DNA from: Pelagibacterales bacterium SAG-MED28
GTDB taxonomy: Bacteria > Pseudomonadota > Alphaproteobacteria > Pelagibacterales > Pelagibacteraceae
Assembly (NCBI GenBank): GCA_014653835.1
Contig: JACWDY010000002.1
Span: 1-64,000 of the forward strand
Direction of reading: 5' to 3'
DNA: 64,000 nucleotides
Part shown: positions 1-9,482 of the stretch, in pieces
Numbering within the stretch: position 1 is the first letter of the stretch
How the letters are laid out: each line of letters opens with the position of its first letter
The notes under the pieces: generated by a model
The model's database searches: none
What the model was told of the DNA's origin: nothing
The model's input: only the letters and a program-made list of their open reading frames with translations
Translations under genes and position numbers: made by a program

Positions 1-364
1 AGGCCGAAATAACACCTATCGATCCAATAATAGAACTGGAGTTAGCGTAAATTTCATCTCCAGCACACGAAATTAAATAACCACCGGATGCAGCTACGTC
101 TTCGGCAAATATCATTACTTTTACCTTGCTTTTTTCAGCTAATTGCCTGATGTAACTATAAATTAAATGAGATTGAACTGGAGATCCACCTGGAGAATTA
201 ATTGAGACTGCAACATGTGTTATTTTTTTTAAAGAAAATGCTTTTTTCAAAATCTCTCTTTGACCAGCAAGATCAATGCCTTTATTAAATCGACCGGCAG
301 AACCAATTACTCCGGTTAATCTTACGTGCGGTACTATTTTTTTCTTTTTAAAAATTGAAAACAT
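1..364 (-). CDS. sppA: S49-family signal peptide peptidase (SppA-like), C-terminus cut by window edge
   Basis: This gene enters from the left edge and is read on the minus strand; its ATG is at 364. The 121 visible residues begin MFSIFKKKKIVPHVRLTGVIG and contain the conserved stretch SINSPGGSP (about 55-62) and the nucleophile motif AASGGY, with the probable catalytic serine near residue 93. That is the SppA/S49 serine protease fold, which degrades cleaved signal peptides at the inner membrane. The start lacks a clear N-terminal membrane anchor, so this looks like the short SppA form, but the missing C-terminus leaves the length open. It is divergent from ispB across a 144-base spacer. It was not in the ORF track because it lacks a stop in the window. 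Confidence 0.85.
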   Translation of the reverse strand, partial: MFSIFKKKKIVPHVRLTGVIGSAGRFNKGIDLAGQREILKKAFSLKKITHVAVSINSPGGSPVQSHLIYSYIRQLAEKSKVKVMIFAEDVAASGGYLISCAGDEIYANSSSIIGSIGVISA

Positions 365-508
365 ATTTAGATGAACTTCATCACTCTTATAACAGTAATA
401 GACAAGATTTTAATATTAAATTACGCTACTTACAGTTGAATTATAGGTGCGTCCTTAAGTTACTAATTAAAAATTTATTATCAAATAAAACAATTATAAA
501 TACTATTG

Positions 509-1522
509 ATGGGATCAGTTATACCACTAAAAAAATCTGCAAACTCAGCCTACTTAGAGCTTAAAAACATCTTGGGTACTAAGCTAGAGAAAGTGGAGGG
601 GTTAATTGAGCAAAAGCTAAAAAGTGAAGTAGATTTAATTGAAAAGATGAGTGATCATCATCTTAAATCTGGTGGAAAAAGGCTGAGAGCTTTATTGACC
701 TTAGAATCTGCAAAACTAACAGGCTATAATGAGGATAAAAGAGATATCAATCTTGCAGCTTGCGTAGAACTAATTCACTCAGCTACACTATTACATGACG
801 ACGTAATTGATGAGAGTTCACTAAGAAGAGGAGTCAAAACTACAAATTCAATTTGGGGTAATCAATCATCAATATTAGTTGGGGATTATCTTTTAAGCAG
901 ATGTTTCGAAATTATGGTTCAAGATGGGGATTTAGAAGTATTACAACTTTTATCATCTACTTCTGCAAAAATTGCTCAAGGGGAGGTGCTTCAACTACAA
1001 CATAAAGGTGAAGCCGATCTTTTAGAAGAAACATACATTGATATAATAAATTTAAAAACAGCATCACTTTTTTCTGCTGCAACAAAAACTGGAGCTTGTA
1101 TTTCTGGAAGTAACGAAAAAGAAAAAAAAGCTTTAGAGTCTTATGGAAGAAATTTAGGTTTAGCATTTCAAATAGCTGATGATGCTCTTGATTATTACGC
1201 TAAAGAAAAATTTTTTGGAAAAGAAATTGGTAAAGATTTTTATGAGGGCAAAGTCACTCTACCTTTAATAACAATATTTCAAAAAGGAAATAAAGAAGAA
1301 AAAGAATTTTTAACAGATATAATGAAAAAAGAAAAAAGAACCGAAGAGGATTTTAGTGAAACTCTTGCTTTAATATTTAAATATAAAGCAGTTGAAACAA
1401 GCCTAAAGAAAGCAGAATACTTTGTAAATGTTTCTTACGATGCTTTAGCAATTTTTACTGATAATGAGGATAAGAAAATATTACAAAATTTAACTAGTTT
1501 TAGTTTGAATAGATCTTTTTAA
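509..1522 (+). CDS. ispB: Polyprenyl (octaprenyl/decaprenyl-type) diphosphate synthase
   Basis: A long-chain trans-prenyltransferase that extends farnesyl diphosphate with isopentenyl diphosphate to make the ubiquinone side chain. The 337-residue protein has GGKRLR (about 56-61), the first aspartate-rich motif LLHDDVIDES (about 95-104) and the second QIADDALDY near residue 220, in the usual spacing. I start it at the ATG at 509 rather than the TTG at 506 shown in the track; neither has a clear Shine-Dalgarno sequence. Its TAA stop overlaps the stop of convergent pdxH in a TTAA. The product chain length cannot be read from the sequence. dxs and ispA lie a few kb away on the other strand. Confidence 0.92.
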   Translation: MGSVIPLKKSANSAYLELKNILGTKLEKVEGLIEQKLKSEVDLIEKMSDHHLKSGGKRLRALLTLESAKLTGYNEDKRDINLAACVELIHSATLLHDDVIDESSLRRGVKTTNSIWGNQSSILVGDYLLSRCFEIMVQDGDLEVLQLLSSTSAKIAQGEVLQLQHKGEADLLEETYIDIINLKTASLFSAATKTGACISGSNEKEKKALESYGRNLGLAFQIADDALDYYAKEKFFGKEIGKDFYEGKVTLPLITIFQKGNKEEKEFLTDIMKKEKRTEEDFSETLALIFKYKAVETSLKKAEYFVNVSYDALAIFTDNEDKKILQNLTSFSLNRSF

Positions 1523-2151
1523 GGATAAAGAAGTTCCTTATTCCATTTACCATTATTATTTTTATAATTTAATCTCTCATGAATCCTACCCTCACCATCA
1601 ACCCAAAACTCTATTTCCTCAGGTAAAACTCTCCAACCAGACCAATGGGGAGGCCTCGGAACGTTATTTTCATCGGGGTATTTTTTTTCAAATTCTTTAA
1701 TCTTGTCCAAAAAAGTTTCTCTTTTATCTAAAATTTGGGATTGTGAGGAAGCCCAAGCGCTAATTCGGTTTTTGTAAGGTCTTGAATTATAGTAATCATC
1801 TGCCTCTTTTTTAGAAACCTCTTCTACTTTTCCAATTACTCTTACTTGGCGTCTTAAACTTTTCCAATGAAAACAAATTGATGCTTTCTGATTTTCTTTT
1901 AGCTCACCACCTTTTTTACTGTTAAAATTTGTATAAAAGACAAATCCTTTATCACTTAAACCTTTCAGTAAAACCATTCTTACATTAGGTTGGTTATTTT
2001 TATTTGAAGTAGCTACGGCTAGAGCATTCGGGTCGTTAATTTCAGTCTCTTTTGCCTTCTCAAACCATTTTTTGAATAAATCTATTGGATTACCTAAGTC
2101 TTCAAAACAACTGTCTAATCCCAATGAATTTTTGCCATTTTTTTGATTCAT
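1519..2151 (-). CDS. pdxH: Pyridoxamine/pyridoxine 5'-phosphate oxidase
   Basis: An FMN-dependent oxidase that makes pyridoxal 5'-phosphate from pyridoxine or pyridoxamine phosphate, the last step of PLP synthesis and salvage. The 210-residue length is normal. Recognisable blocks are VRMVLLKG (about 58-65), the FMN-binding FYTNFNSKKGGEL (about 72-84), RISAWASSQSQ (about 129-139), and the C-terminal RPPHWSGWRV followed by a WNKELLYP tail, the SAR11 equivalent of the usual RLxP end. It is divergent from aroC, with only 34 bases between starts, and convergent with ispB, sharing a TTAA stop overlap. Confidence 0.95.
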   Translation of the reverse strand: MNQKNGKNSLGLDSCFEDLGNPIDLFKKWFEKAKETEINDPNALAVATSNKNNQPNVRMVLLKGLSDKGFVFYTNFNSKKGGELKENQKASICFHWKSLRRQVRVIGKVEEVSKKEADDYYNSRPYKNRISAWASSQSQILDKRETFLDKIKEFEKKYPDENNVPRPPHWSGWRVLPEEIEFWVDGEGRIHERLNYKNNNGKWNKELLYP

Positions 2152-2185
2152 ATATTTATTAAAATAATCTATACATTAAATATCT

Positions 2186-3268
2186 ATGTCTTTTAATACT
2201 TTTGGAAAAATATTTAGATTTACTACTTGGGGGGAATCCCACGGCCCAGCTATTGGATGTGTAATTGATGGTTGTCCACCAAATATACCTTTATCAGAAA
2301 AAGATATTCAAGCTGATATGGATAGAAGAAGACCCGGTCAATCCAAGTTCACAACTCAAAGAAAAGAGCCTGATAAAGCGATAATTTTGTCAGGGGTATT
2401 TGAAGGAAAAACAACAGGAACTCCTATATCAATAATTATTTATAATGAAGATAAAAAATCAAGAGATTACGAGTCTATAAAAAATAAATTTAGACCAGGT
2501 CATGCTGATTATACTTATTTTAAAAAATACGGTATAAGAGATTTTAGAGGTGGTGGACGTCAATCAGCTAGAGAAACTGCAAGCAGAGTAGCGGCAGGAG
2601 CGGTTGCTCGGATAATTTTGAAAAAAATTATTGGAAAAAAATTTAATGTAATCGGGGCTGTAACACAATTAGGTTTAATGTCATGTGATAAATCAAATTG
2701 GAAAGACAGTGAAATAAGAAAAAATCCTTTTTTCTGCCCGGATAAAAAGTCCGTAAAGCTTTGGGAAAAATATCTTCTAGCTGTAAGGAAAGCAGGGTCC
2801 TCGTGTGGAGCAGTAATTGAGTTAAGAGCTTCAGGAATTCCAGTTGGTTTGGGAGCGCCTATTTATTCAAAACTAGACACTGATATTGCTGCATCTTTAA
2901 TGAGTATTAATGCAGTGAAAGGAGTGAATATTGGCTCAGGTATGAATGCTGCTTACTTAAGTGGTGAAGAGAATTCTGATGAAATAAGAAAAAAATCCGG
3001 AAAAATAAATTTTAAAACTAATCATGCTGGAGGAATTCTTGGAGGAATTTCATCTGGACAAGATATTGTTGCGTCATTTGCAGTTAAGCCAACTTCATCA
3101 ATTTTAACGAGCAGAGAAACTATAGACAAAAAAGGGAAAAATACAAAAATTTCTGTTAAAGGACGACATGATCCTTGTGTAGGTATTAGAGCGGTACCGA
3201 TCGGTGAAGCAATGATTAACTGTGTTTTACTTGATCATTTATTGATGCACAGAGCGCAGTGCAGTTAA
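2186..3268 (+). CDS. aroC: Chorismate synthase
   Basis: Converts 5-enolpyruvylshikimate 3-phosphate to chorismate using reduced FMN, the last shared step of aromatic amino acid and folate precursor synthesis. The 360-residue protein starts [20 protein letters not shown]. It carries the signature [18 protein letters not shown] (about 15-32), [10 protein letters not shown] (about 45-54), [20 protein letters not shown] near 120, and [10 protein letters not shown] near 285, all typical of AroC. Full length with no obvious losses. Its stop overlaps that of dxs on the other strand by four bases (TTAA), so the two genes converge without a spacer. Confidence 0.97.
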   Translation: MSFNTFGKIFRFTTWGESHGPAIGCVIDGCPPNIPLSEKDIQADMDRRRPGQSKFTTQRKEPDKAIILSGVFEGKTTGTPISIIIYNEDKKSRDYESIKNKFRPGHADYTYFKKYGIRDFRGGGRQSARETASRVAAGAVARIILKKIIGKKFNVIGAVTQLGLMSCDKSNWKDSEIRKNPFFCPDKKSVKLWEKYLLAVRKAGSSCGAVIELRASGIPVGLGAPIYSKLDTDIAASLMSINAVKGVNIGSGMNAAYLSGEENSDEIRKKSGKINFKTNHAGGILGGISSGQDIVASFAVKPTSSILTSRETIDKKGKNTKISVKGRHDPCVGIRAVPIGEAMINCVLLDHLLMHRAQCS

Positions 3269-5184
3269 TTAGAAATTTTATTTTTATTTTTAGCTAAAAT
3301 TATATTTGAGTTTAAAGTTTCCTCAACTTTATTAGCTATAGATAAACTATCTAGACCAGCAGTCTCATACATTTTTTCCGGAGTATCTTGATCAATAAAA
3401 ATATCTGGCAAAATCATAGATCTAAATTTTAAGCCTATGTCAAATACACCTCGTTCTGATAAAAATTGCATTACGTGAGAACCGAATCCCCCTATAGAAC
3501 CTTCTTCAATTGTTATTACGACTTCGTGATTAGAAGCTAATTCTATTATTAATTTTTCATCTAATGGCTTTGCAAATCTTGCATCAACAATTGAACAATT
3601 TATACCTTTTTTTGAAAGCAGATCTGATGCTTTTTTACATTCTTCCAACCTTGTCCCAAAATTAAGAAGTGCAACTTTTTTACCTTCTTGAATTACACGT
3701 CCTTTTCCGATTATTAAAGTTTCATTTATAGATGGTAATTCAATTCCAATACCATTTCCTCTTGGATACCTAAAAGCTGAGGGACGATCGTTAATATTTA
3801 CAGAGGTATTAATCATTTTAACTAGTTCAGCCTCGTCACTTGCTGCCATAACAACAAAGTTAGGTAAAGTTGAAAGGTATGTTATGTCAAAAGAGCCAGC
3901 ATGAGTTGGACCGTCGGCGCCAACTAATCCCGCACGATCTATAGCGAACCTTACTGGTAATGATTGTAAAGCAACATCATGAACCACTTGATCATAAGCC
4001 CTTTGAAGAAAAGTAGAGTAAATTGCAGCATAAGGTTTATAACCCTCAGTGGCCAAACCAGCAGCAAAAGTAACCGCGTGTTGTTCGGCAATTCCAACAT
4101 CAAAAGAACGATCTGGAAACTTTTTTTCAAATAAGTTTATACCAGTTCCAGTCGGCATTGCGCCTGTGATACCAATAATTTTTGTGTCTTGTTCAGCGTG
4201 CTTAATTAAAGTTTCTGCAAAGACTTTTGTGTAGGAAGGGGTGTTTGATTTTGATTTTGCCTGCTCACCAGTAGAAATATTAAATTTAGATACACCATGA
4301 TATTTGTCTCCCGACTCCTCAGCAGGTTTGTATCCTTTTCCTTTTTCAGTTCTAACATGTATTAATACCGGACCTTGATGATTAGAATTTTTAACATTTT
4401 CAAATATTTGAACTAAATTTTCTACATCGTGTCCATCTATTGGGCCAACATAATAAAAACCAAGCTCACTAAATAATGTTCCGCCTGTAACAATATTTCT
4501 GAGTAAATCCTCTGCTTTACCAGCTTTTTGGCTAAATCTTTTTGAAAAAGATGAAATTATCATTTTCAATGTCTCTCTCAAATTAAAATATAATTTACCA
4601 GATAAAAGTTTAGCTAAATATTTACTCATTGCACCGACAGGTCTAGCTATTGACATATCGTTATCATTTAAAATAACTATTAATTTTGATCTCAAAGCTC
4701 CAGCGTTATTCATCGCCTCGTATGCCATACCTGCGCTCATAGCCCCATCACCAATAACTGCTACTACATTATTGTTATTATTCAATAATTTTTTTGCAAC
4801 AGCCATTCCAAGAGTTGAGGAAATTGAAGTTGAACTATGTGCCGCTCCAAAAGGATCGTACTCACTTTCAGTTCGTTTTGTAAACCCAGATAGTCCACCG
4901 CCCTTACGAAGAGTTTTAATTCTATTTCTTCGTCCTGTAATAATCTTATGCGGGTAACATTGATGACTAACATCCCAAACTAATTTATCTTTTGGAGTAT
5001 CAAACACATAATGTAAAGCTACAGTTAGTTCAACTACACCTAGTCCCGCACCTAAATGTCCGCCGGTTTCAGAAACTACATCTATTAATTCATCTCTTAG
5101 TTCTTCAGATATTTTTTTAAGATCATCTTTTTTGAATTTTCTTAAATCAGCTGGAAAGTTAATTTGTTTAATAAGTCTGCCCAT
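3265..5184 (-). CDS. dxs: 1-deoxy-D-xylulose-5-phosphate synthase
   Basis: A thiamine diphosphate enzyme that condenses pyruvate and glyceraldehyde 3-phosphate, the entry step of the MEP isoprenoid pathway. The 639-residue protein contains [20 protein letters not shown] (about 38-57), [11 protein letters not shown], and the thiamine-binding [18 protein letters not shown] near 145-162. The transketolase-like domain has [15 protein letters not shown] near 415-429. It lies directly downstream of ispA: the ispA stop and the dxs ATG overlap as TAATG. xseB-ispA-dxs therefore form one operon making isoprenoid precursors. It needs thiamine diphosphate, as does tkt further on. Confidence 0.97.
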   Translation of the reverse strand: MGRLIKQINFPADLRKFKKDDLKKISEELRDELIDVVSETGGHLGAGLGVVELTVALHYVFDTPKDKLVWDVSHQCYPHKIITGRRNRIKTLRKGGGLSGFTKRTESEYDPFGAAHSSTSISSTLGMAVAKKLLNNNNNVVAVIGDGAMSAGMAYEAMNNAGALRSKLIVILNDNDMSIARPVGAMSKYLAKLLSGKLYFNLRETLKMIISSFSKRFSQKAGKAEDLLRNIVTGGTLFSELGFYYVGPIDGHDVENLVQIFENVKNSNHQGPVLIHVRTEKGKGYKPAEESGDKYHGVSKFNISTGEQAKSKSNTPSYTKVFAETLIKHAEQDTKIIGITGAMPTGTGINLFEKKFPDRSFDVGIAEQHAVTFAAGLATEGYKPYAAIYSTFLQRAYDQVVHDVALQSLPVRFAIDRAGLVGADGPTHAGSFDITYLSTLPNFVVMAASDEAELVKMINTSVNINDRPSAFRYPRGNGIGIELPSINETLIIGKGRVIQEGKKVALLNFGTRLEECKKASDLLSKKGINCSIVDARFAKPLDEKLIIELASNHEVVITIEEGSIGGFGSHVMQFLSERGVFDIGLKFRSMILPDIFIDQDTPEKMYETAGLDSLSIANKVEETLNSNIILAKNKNKISN

Positions 5185-6060
5185 TAAAATTTTCTTTCTA
5201 ATATAAACTCAATCGTACTAGTTAAATCTTTTGAACTTTTTCCATGTTTTTCTAATTTACGCAATATTTTTCTCTTTAAATTATTTGCGAACAAATAAGC
5301 TTTTTTTTCGCCTATCAAATTTAATAGAGTCGACTTACCTTTTTTATGATCTTTTTTGACTGGTTTGCCCATTAACTTTTTCAAGCCCCTATGATCTAAA
5401 AAATCGTCAGCTAGTTGAAAAAGTAAACCTATCTCTTCTCCTAAGTTACTTAAAAATAATTTTTCTTTGGTATTTTTTTTAGATACAGCTCCGGCAGCAT
5501 ACAGACAGAAATCAAACAATTTTCCTGTTTTTTTTTTTTTGCATATTGATAATTTGATTAATTCCTTTTTTTTTATTCTCAAACCTTAGATCTAATTCTT
5601 GTCCTCCAGCAATACCCGTATGCCCGGAACAACTAGCTAGATATTTAATAATCTCATTCTTTGTTTTAGGGCTTAATAAATATTTTTTGTCAGCAATAAT
5701 TTCAAAAGCCAATGTAAGAAGAGAACTTCCTGCTAGCACAGCTGAAGCTTCACCAAATTTAACATGTGTTGCTGGTTTACCTCTTCTAACAGTGTCATTG
5801 TCCATACAAGGTAAGTCATCATGAATTAATGAATAAGAATGAATACACTCAACTGCAGCACAAATATTTATAAGTTTTTTTTCATTTATGTTAAATATTT
5901 TTCCTGCATCTAGTATTATGGTTGACCTAATTTTTTTTCCTCCAGAAATGACTCCGTACTTCATTGGGTTTACTAACAAAGATGGTTTCTGTTTATTTAA
6001 AAATTTTATTAAAAATTTATCAACTTTTTTCGCATTTTTAATTAATTTTTTTTCAATCAT
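5184..6060 (-). pseudogene. ispA: Farnesyl/geranyl diphosphate synthase, split by a +1 frameshift in an A13 tract
   Basis: Short-chain prenyltransferase that makes C15 (or C10) diphosphate for the long-chain synthase. The track shows two overlapping ORFs. The first (6060 to 5512) has CIHSYSLIHDDLPCMDND, the first DDxxxxD motif, then GIAGGQELDL. The second (5582 to 5184) has FQLADDFLDH, the second motif. The break is a 13-base A run on the coding strand (plus 5528-5540). With 12 As the frame reads QKKKTGKLFDFCLYAAG, restoring the conserved KTG motif and giving about 291 aa, the normal family length. Both halves are well conserved, so this is either a homopolymer sequencing error or a tract rescued by slippage, not an old pseudogene. 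It overlaps xseB and dxs by one base each. Confidence 0.88.
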
Positions 6061-6269
6061 TATTTATTTTTTGATGAAATTTCTTTAAATTTTTTTTTAA
6101 ATAGTGCATCTATATGTTTATTGAGTTGAATTAATCTTTGGTAATCATTTTTTGTATCATCTAAATTTATGTCCTGACTTTCTAATTTACTTAAAATTGT
6201 ATCAATTTCTTCTCTAGCCTCTTTTAATGATTTACTTTTTACGTTAGCTGGAATATTTTCTACTTTCAT
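6060..6269 (-). CDS. xseB: Exodeoxyribonuclease VII small subunit
   Basis: Small regulatory subunit of exonuclease VII, which degrades single-stranded DNA together with the large subunit XseA (not in this window). The 69-residue protein begins MKVENIPANVKSKSLKEAREEI and contains the helical core EEIDTILSKLESQDINLDD, with the LEs-x-x-LDD pattern typical of XseB. It is all alpha-helical and lysine-rich. It heads the xseB-ispA-dxs operon, an order common in proteobacteria, and its stop overlaps the ispA start by one base. Only 21 bases separate its start from that of divergent sua5, so both promoters must lie within or over coding DNA. Confidence 0.88.
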   Translation of the reverse strand: MKVENIPANVKSKSLKEAREEIDTILSKLESQDINLDDTKNDYQRLIQLNKHIDALFKKKFKEISSKNK

Positions 6270-6290
6270 TTTTTAAATAATAATTACATT

Positions 6291-7247
6291 ATGAAAAATA
6301 GCTATTCAAATATATTTACTTTTAACAAAAAAATTCTCAAGAAAACGATTAAAAATTTAAGTTTAGGGAAAGTGATTGGGTTACCCACAGAGACAGTTTA
6401 TGGTCTTGGGGGAAATGCTTACTCTAAAAAATCAATTCGAAAAATATTTAAATTAAAAGGTAGGCCCAAAACAAATCCACTCATTATTCATTATTATAAT
6501 GTTAATTACGCAATGGAGGATGTAGTGCTAAATGAATACTTCAAAAAACTGTATAAAAAATTTTGCCCGGGACCGATTACATTTATTTTAAAAAAAAAGA
6601 AAAATTCAAAAGTTCATTCTTCTGCAAGAGCTGGATTAAATACTGTTGGCGTAAGATTTCCAAAACACAAAATTGCTAGGTCTATTTTAAAAAAAATTAA
6701 TTTTCCTTTGGCAATGCCAAGTGCAAATAAATCAACAAATGTAAGTCCGGTAAGTTCAAAAGATGTTTATGAAGAATTTAAAAAAAAAATTAGTTTAATT
6801 TTAGATGGTGGAAAATGTAAAATCGGTATTGAATCTACTGTTGTAGATTTGACTAATAATCCTAAAATCTTAAGGCCTGGAATAATCAACAAGAGCAAAA
6901 TAGAAAAAGCTTTAAAATTAAAGATAAATAATACAAATAATAGTAAAAAAAATAGATCACCAGGTATGATGAAAAAACATTATTCACCTGGAATACCTGT
7001 TCTAATTAATCAAAATAAATCTGACGGGAAAAGTGCTTTTATATACCTAGGAAGTAGATACAAAAATAAAAAAAATTTTTTCAGTTTAAGTAAAAATTCA
7101 AATTTAGATAAAGCCGCGTCAAATTTATACAAAATTTTCAGGATTATTAAAAAAAATGGATATAAAAAAATTCAAATAAGCAAAATTCCAAATATAGGCT
7201 CTGGTATAGCAATTAATGATAGGATAAGACGTGCATCTAAGTCTTAA
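6291..7247 (+). CDS. tsaC: L-threonylcarbamoyladenylate synthase (Sua5/YrdC type)
   Basis: Makes threonylcarbamoyl-AMP from threonine, bicarbonate and ATP, the first step of t6A modification at position 37 of tRNAs that read ANN codons. The N-terminal YrdC domain shows GLPTETVYGLGGNAYS (about 30-45), KGRPKTNPLIIHY (about 58-70), the FCPGPITFILKKK segment, VGVRFPKH and PLAMPSANKS. The 318-residue length and the GIESTVVDLT...LRPGI segment followed by about 100 more residues (SPGMMKKHYSPGIPV) show a C-terminal Sua5 domain, so this is the long Sua5 form rather than short TsaC. It abuts the ABC ATPase gene with no spacer. Confidence 0.92.
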   Translation: MKNSYSNIFTFNKKILKKTIKNLSLGKVIGLPTETVYGLGGNAYSKKSIRKIFKLKGRPKTNPLIIHYYNVNYAMEDVVLNEYFKKLYKKFCPGPITFILKKKKNSKVHSSARAGLNTVGVRFPKHKIARSILKKINFPLAMPSANKSTNVSPVSSKDVYEEFKKKISLILDGGKCKIGIESTVVDLTNNPKILRPGIINKSKIEKALKLKINNTNNSKKNRSPGMMKKHYSPGIPVLINQNKSDGKSAFIYLGSRYKNKKNFFSLSKNSNLDKAASNLYKIFRIIKKNGYKKIQISKIPNIGSGIAINDRIRRASKS

Positions 7248-7982
7248 ATGGAATTAATAGTAAAAAATCTTGTTAAAAAATTTAAATCTACCGTTGCCGT
7301 AGATAATATTAGTTTTAAAATTGAAAAAAATAATACTTTAGGACTTTTAGGGCCTAATGGATGTGGAAAAACTACTTCTATTGGCATGATGTTGGGTCTA
7401 ATCACTCCAACTCAAGGAGAAATTTTAATAAATGGAACTAAATTAAATTCTGAAAATAGAATCAAATTATTAAGTTTCATGAATTTTGCATCTCCATATA
7501 TCGAATTACCAAAAAAACTTACTGTAAGGCAAAATCTTGAAGTTTACGCTAGATTATACGGTGTTAATGAAAAGGTTCAGAGAATAGATGAATTAATTGA
7601 AGAATTAAATTTAAGTAAATTTTTATATAGAAATACTGGTGAATTATCATCTGGACAAAAAAATAGAGTTTCGTTAGCTAAATCATTAATCAATAAGCCT
7701 AAGTTACTTTTCTTAGATGAGCCAACTGCAAGCTTAGATCCTGATGTTGGAGATTTTGTGAGAGAATATCTAGAAAAATATAAGAAGAAAAATGAACTTA
7801 CAATGTTATTGGCATCGCATAATATGAAAGAAGTAGAGAGATTATGCGACAAAGTAATAATGATGAAACAAGGTAAAATTGTCGATAACGGAACTTGCCA
7901 AGAAATAATAAAAAAACATGGTAGAGAAAATCTTGAAGATACTTTTTTAAAAATAGCTAGGAGTAAAAATGAATTGGAATAA
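7248..7982 (+). CDS. ABC transporter ATP-binding protein (ABC-2 exporter type)
   Basis: Cytoplasmic ATPase of an export-type ABC transporter. The 244 residues hold the Walker A motif GPNGCGKT (about 35-42), the signature LSSGQ (about 130), the Walker B LLFLDEPTASLD (about 155-166) and the switch histidine in LLASHNMKEV (about 188). The ATG directly follows the sua5 stop, and the 3' end overlaps the permease gene by 14 bases, so the pair is translationally coupled. The closest well-known relatives by architecture are NodI-like and drug or polysaccharide exporters. The substrate is unknown; the glycan genes just downstream allow a surface-sugar role, but that is inference. Confidence 0.9.
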   Translation: MELIVKNLVKKFKSTVAVDNISFKIEKNNTLGLLGPNGCGKTTSIGMMLGLITPTQGEILINGTKLNSENRIKLLSFMNFASPYIELPKKLTVRQNLEVYARLYGVNEKVQRIDELIEELNLSKFLYRNTGELSSGQKNRVSLAKSLINKPKLLFLDEPTASLDPDVGDFVREYLEKYKKKNELTMLLASHNMKEVERLCDKVIMMKQGKIVDNGTCQEIIKKHGRENLEDTFLKIARSKNELE

Positions 7983-8760
7983 AATATTTGCCTTAAGCTT
8001 GAGACATATTTATTTAATCAAAGGATCTTTTCCTAGAATTTTAGACTTAATATATTGGCCAACAATACAAATATTTCTTTGGGGTTTTATATCTAAATTT
8101 TTTACATTAAATTCGTCATATTATGAAAACACTGTTGGCATAATTTTAAGTGCAGCAATACTCTATGATTTTCTTTTTAGATCAAGTATTAGCTATAACA
8201 TGATGTTTCTAGAGGAAATTTGGAGTAGAAATTTTACAAATTTATTTATTGCCCCAATCAAGTTAAGTGAAATAATTGCTGCCCTTACATTTACAGCAAT
8301 ATTTAGAACTATGATTGGTTTAGTGCCTGCCGCACTCCTTGCAATTCCTTTTTTTGGAGTATCTATTTTAAAAATAGGCGCTCCGCTAATTTTTTTATTA
8401 GTTACCTTATATATATTTGGTGTCACTTTAGGTCTTTTAGTAACTTCAGGTTTAGTGAGATTTGGACCATCGTTTGAAAATATTGCTTGGGCGAGTTTAT
8501 TTTTTTTAGCACCTTTAGGATGTATTTATTATCCTATAGAAATACTTCCCGAATGGCTTCAAATAATTGCTAAATTACTCCCCTTAGTTCATATTTTTGA
8601 AGAAATGAGAAATATTTTAATCTATGATATAATAAATTATTCGCAAATATTTAAAGCTATATTCATATCCTTTTTATATTTTGTGATTGGAGTAACTACT
8701 TTTTATATATCATATAGTGGAGCTAGAAATAGAGGAACTCTAATAAATATAGGAGAATAA
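7969..8760 (+). CDS. ABC-2 type transporter permease
   Basis: Inner-membrane partner of the ATPase just upstream, which it overlaps by 14 bases. The 263-residue protein shows about six hydrophobic segments, among them PTIQIFLWGFISKFF, TVGIILSAAILYDFLF, LGLLVTSGLVRFG and a C-terminal IFISFLYFVIGVTTFYI. The loop ASLFFLAPLGCIYYPIEILP (about 182-201) resembles the ABC2_membrane/NodJ signature region before the last two helices. No signal peptide is expected for this class. The cargo cannot be read from sequence. The next gene begins two bases after this stop, so the three genes downstream are probably on the same transcript. Confidence 0.88.
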   Translation: MNWNKIFALSLRHIYLIKGSFPRILDLIYWPTIQIFLWGFISKFFTLNSSYYENTVGIILSAAILYDFLFRSSISYNMMFLEEIWSRNFTNLFIAPIKLSEIIAALTFTAIFRTMIGLVPAALLAIPFFGVSILKIGAPLIFLLVTLYIFGVTLGLLVTSGLVRFGPSFENIAWASLFFLAPLGCIYYPIEILPEWLQIIAKLLPLVHIFEEMRNILIYDIINYSQIFKAIFISFLYFVIGVTTFYISYSGARNRGTLINIGE

Positions 8761-8762
8761 AC

Positions 8763-9470
8763 GTGCATAAAAATATTGATAAAATAAAAAAATTGGAAGG
8801 ATCTCCTTTAATTTTAAAAAACTTATTCACAAAAACGGAGCTAGAGAAATTTCTAAATCTTTATCATACTCTTCCCACAACAGTTCATAATAAAAAGCAA
8901 AACGTTATAAAGAAAAGATGGCTTAAAGATTATAACGAGGAATTAGAAAATATTTTTTTTAATAAATTAAAAAAAGAAATAGGTGAATTTAAAATGGATA
9001 ATCTTAAAGATGAAAATAACGAAGATATTTTAGGGCTTTTTCAAGAAAGTTATAATCCTATTGGATTACATGTAGATGCTGGATTTAATTTAAATGAAAT
9101 AATTTACAAACAAACCTTAATTCCGCTCACTTCAAAAGGTAGTACTGTTATTTTTAAAAATAAATTTTATGGGAATTCTACAAATTTTACAATCGATGAA
9201 AATGAATTAAAAATAAAAGATCTTAAATACGGTCAAAACCAAAGATCCTCTGAACATTTGAAATTATTTAAAAAAAAACTCTTTAATAAAGAGGATCATG
9301 AAAAATACTTAAAACATGAAAAAATAGAGAATCTCTCAGGACTTGAAATTGATACAATTTATGAGTGGGAACTAGGTTCAATGTTAATTTTTGATAGAAC
9401 CAGATTGCATTGTTCTTCGTCTTTAATTGAAGGCAAGAAAATAGGATTGACTACATTTACAAAAAAATAA
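8763..9470 (+). CDS. Putative 2-oxoglutarate/Fe(II) oxygenase-like protein
   Basis: I do not recognise a named family with certainty. The 235-residue protein has a HxD pair in GLHVDAGFN (about 99-107) and a later histidine plus basic residue in FDRTRLHCSSSLIEGKKIG (about 209-227), the spacing of the iron-binding HxD...H and the 2-oxoglutarate-binding position of the double-stranded beta-helix oxygenases, with lysine where arginine is more usual. It starts with GTG at 8763, two bases after the permease stop. Position before an FkbM methyltransferase and a GT17 enzyme suggests tailoring of a surface glycan or lipid. Function is inferred from a motif only. Confidence 0.55.
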   Translation: MHKNIDKIKKLEGSPLILKNLFTKTELEKFLNLYHTLPTTVHNKKQNVIKKRWLKDYNEELENIFFNKLKKEIGEFKMDNLKDENNEDILGLFQESYNPIGLHVDAGFNLNEIIYKQTLIPLTSKGSTVIFKNKFYGNSTNFTIDENELKIKDLKYGQNQRSSEHLKLFKKKLFNKEDHEKYLKHEKIENLSGLEIDTIYEWELGSMLIFDRTRLHCSSSLIEGKKIGLTTFTKK

Positions 9471-9482
9471 AACTTCTAAAAG

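Noticed and set aside
355-564. 69-aa ORF across the sppA-ispB spacer
   Set aside because: Overlaps the sppA start on the other strand and the ispB start in another frame, has no motif, and fills the only promoter space.
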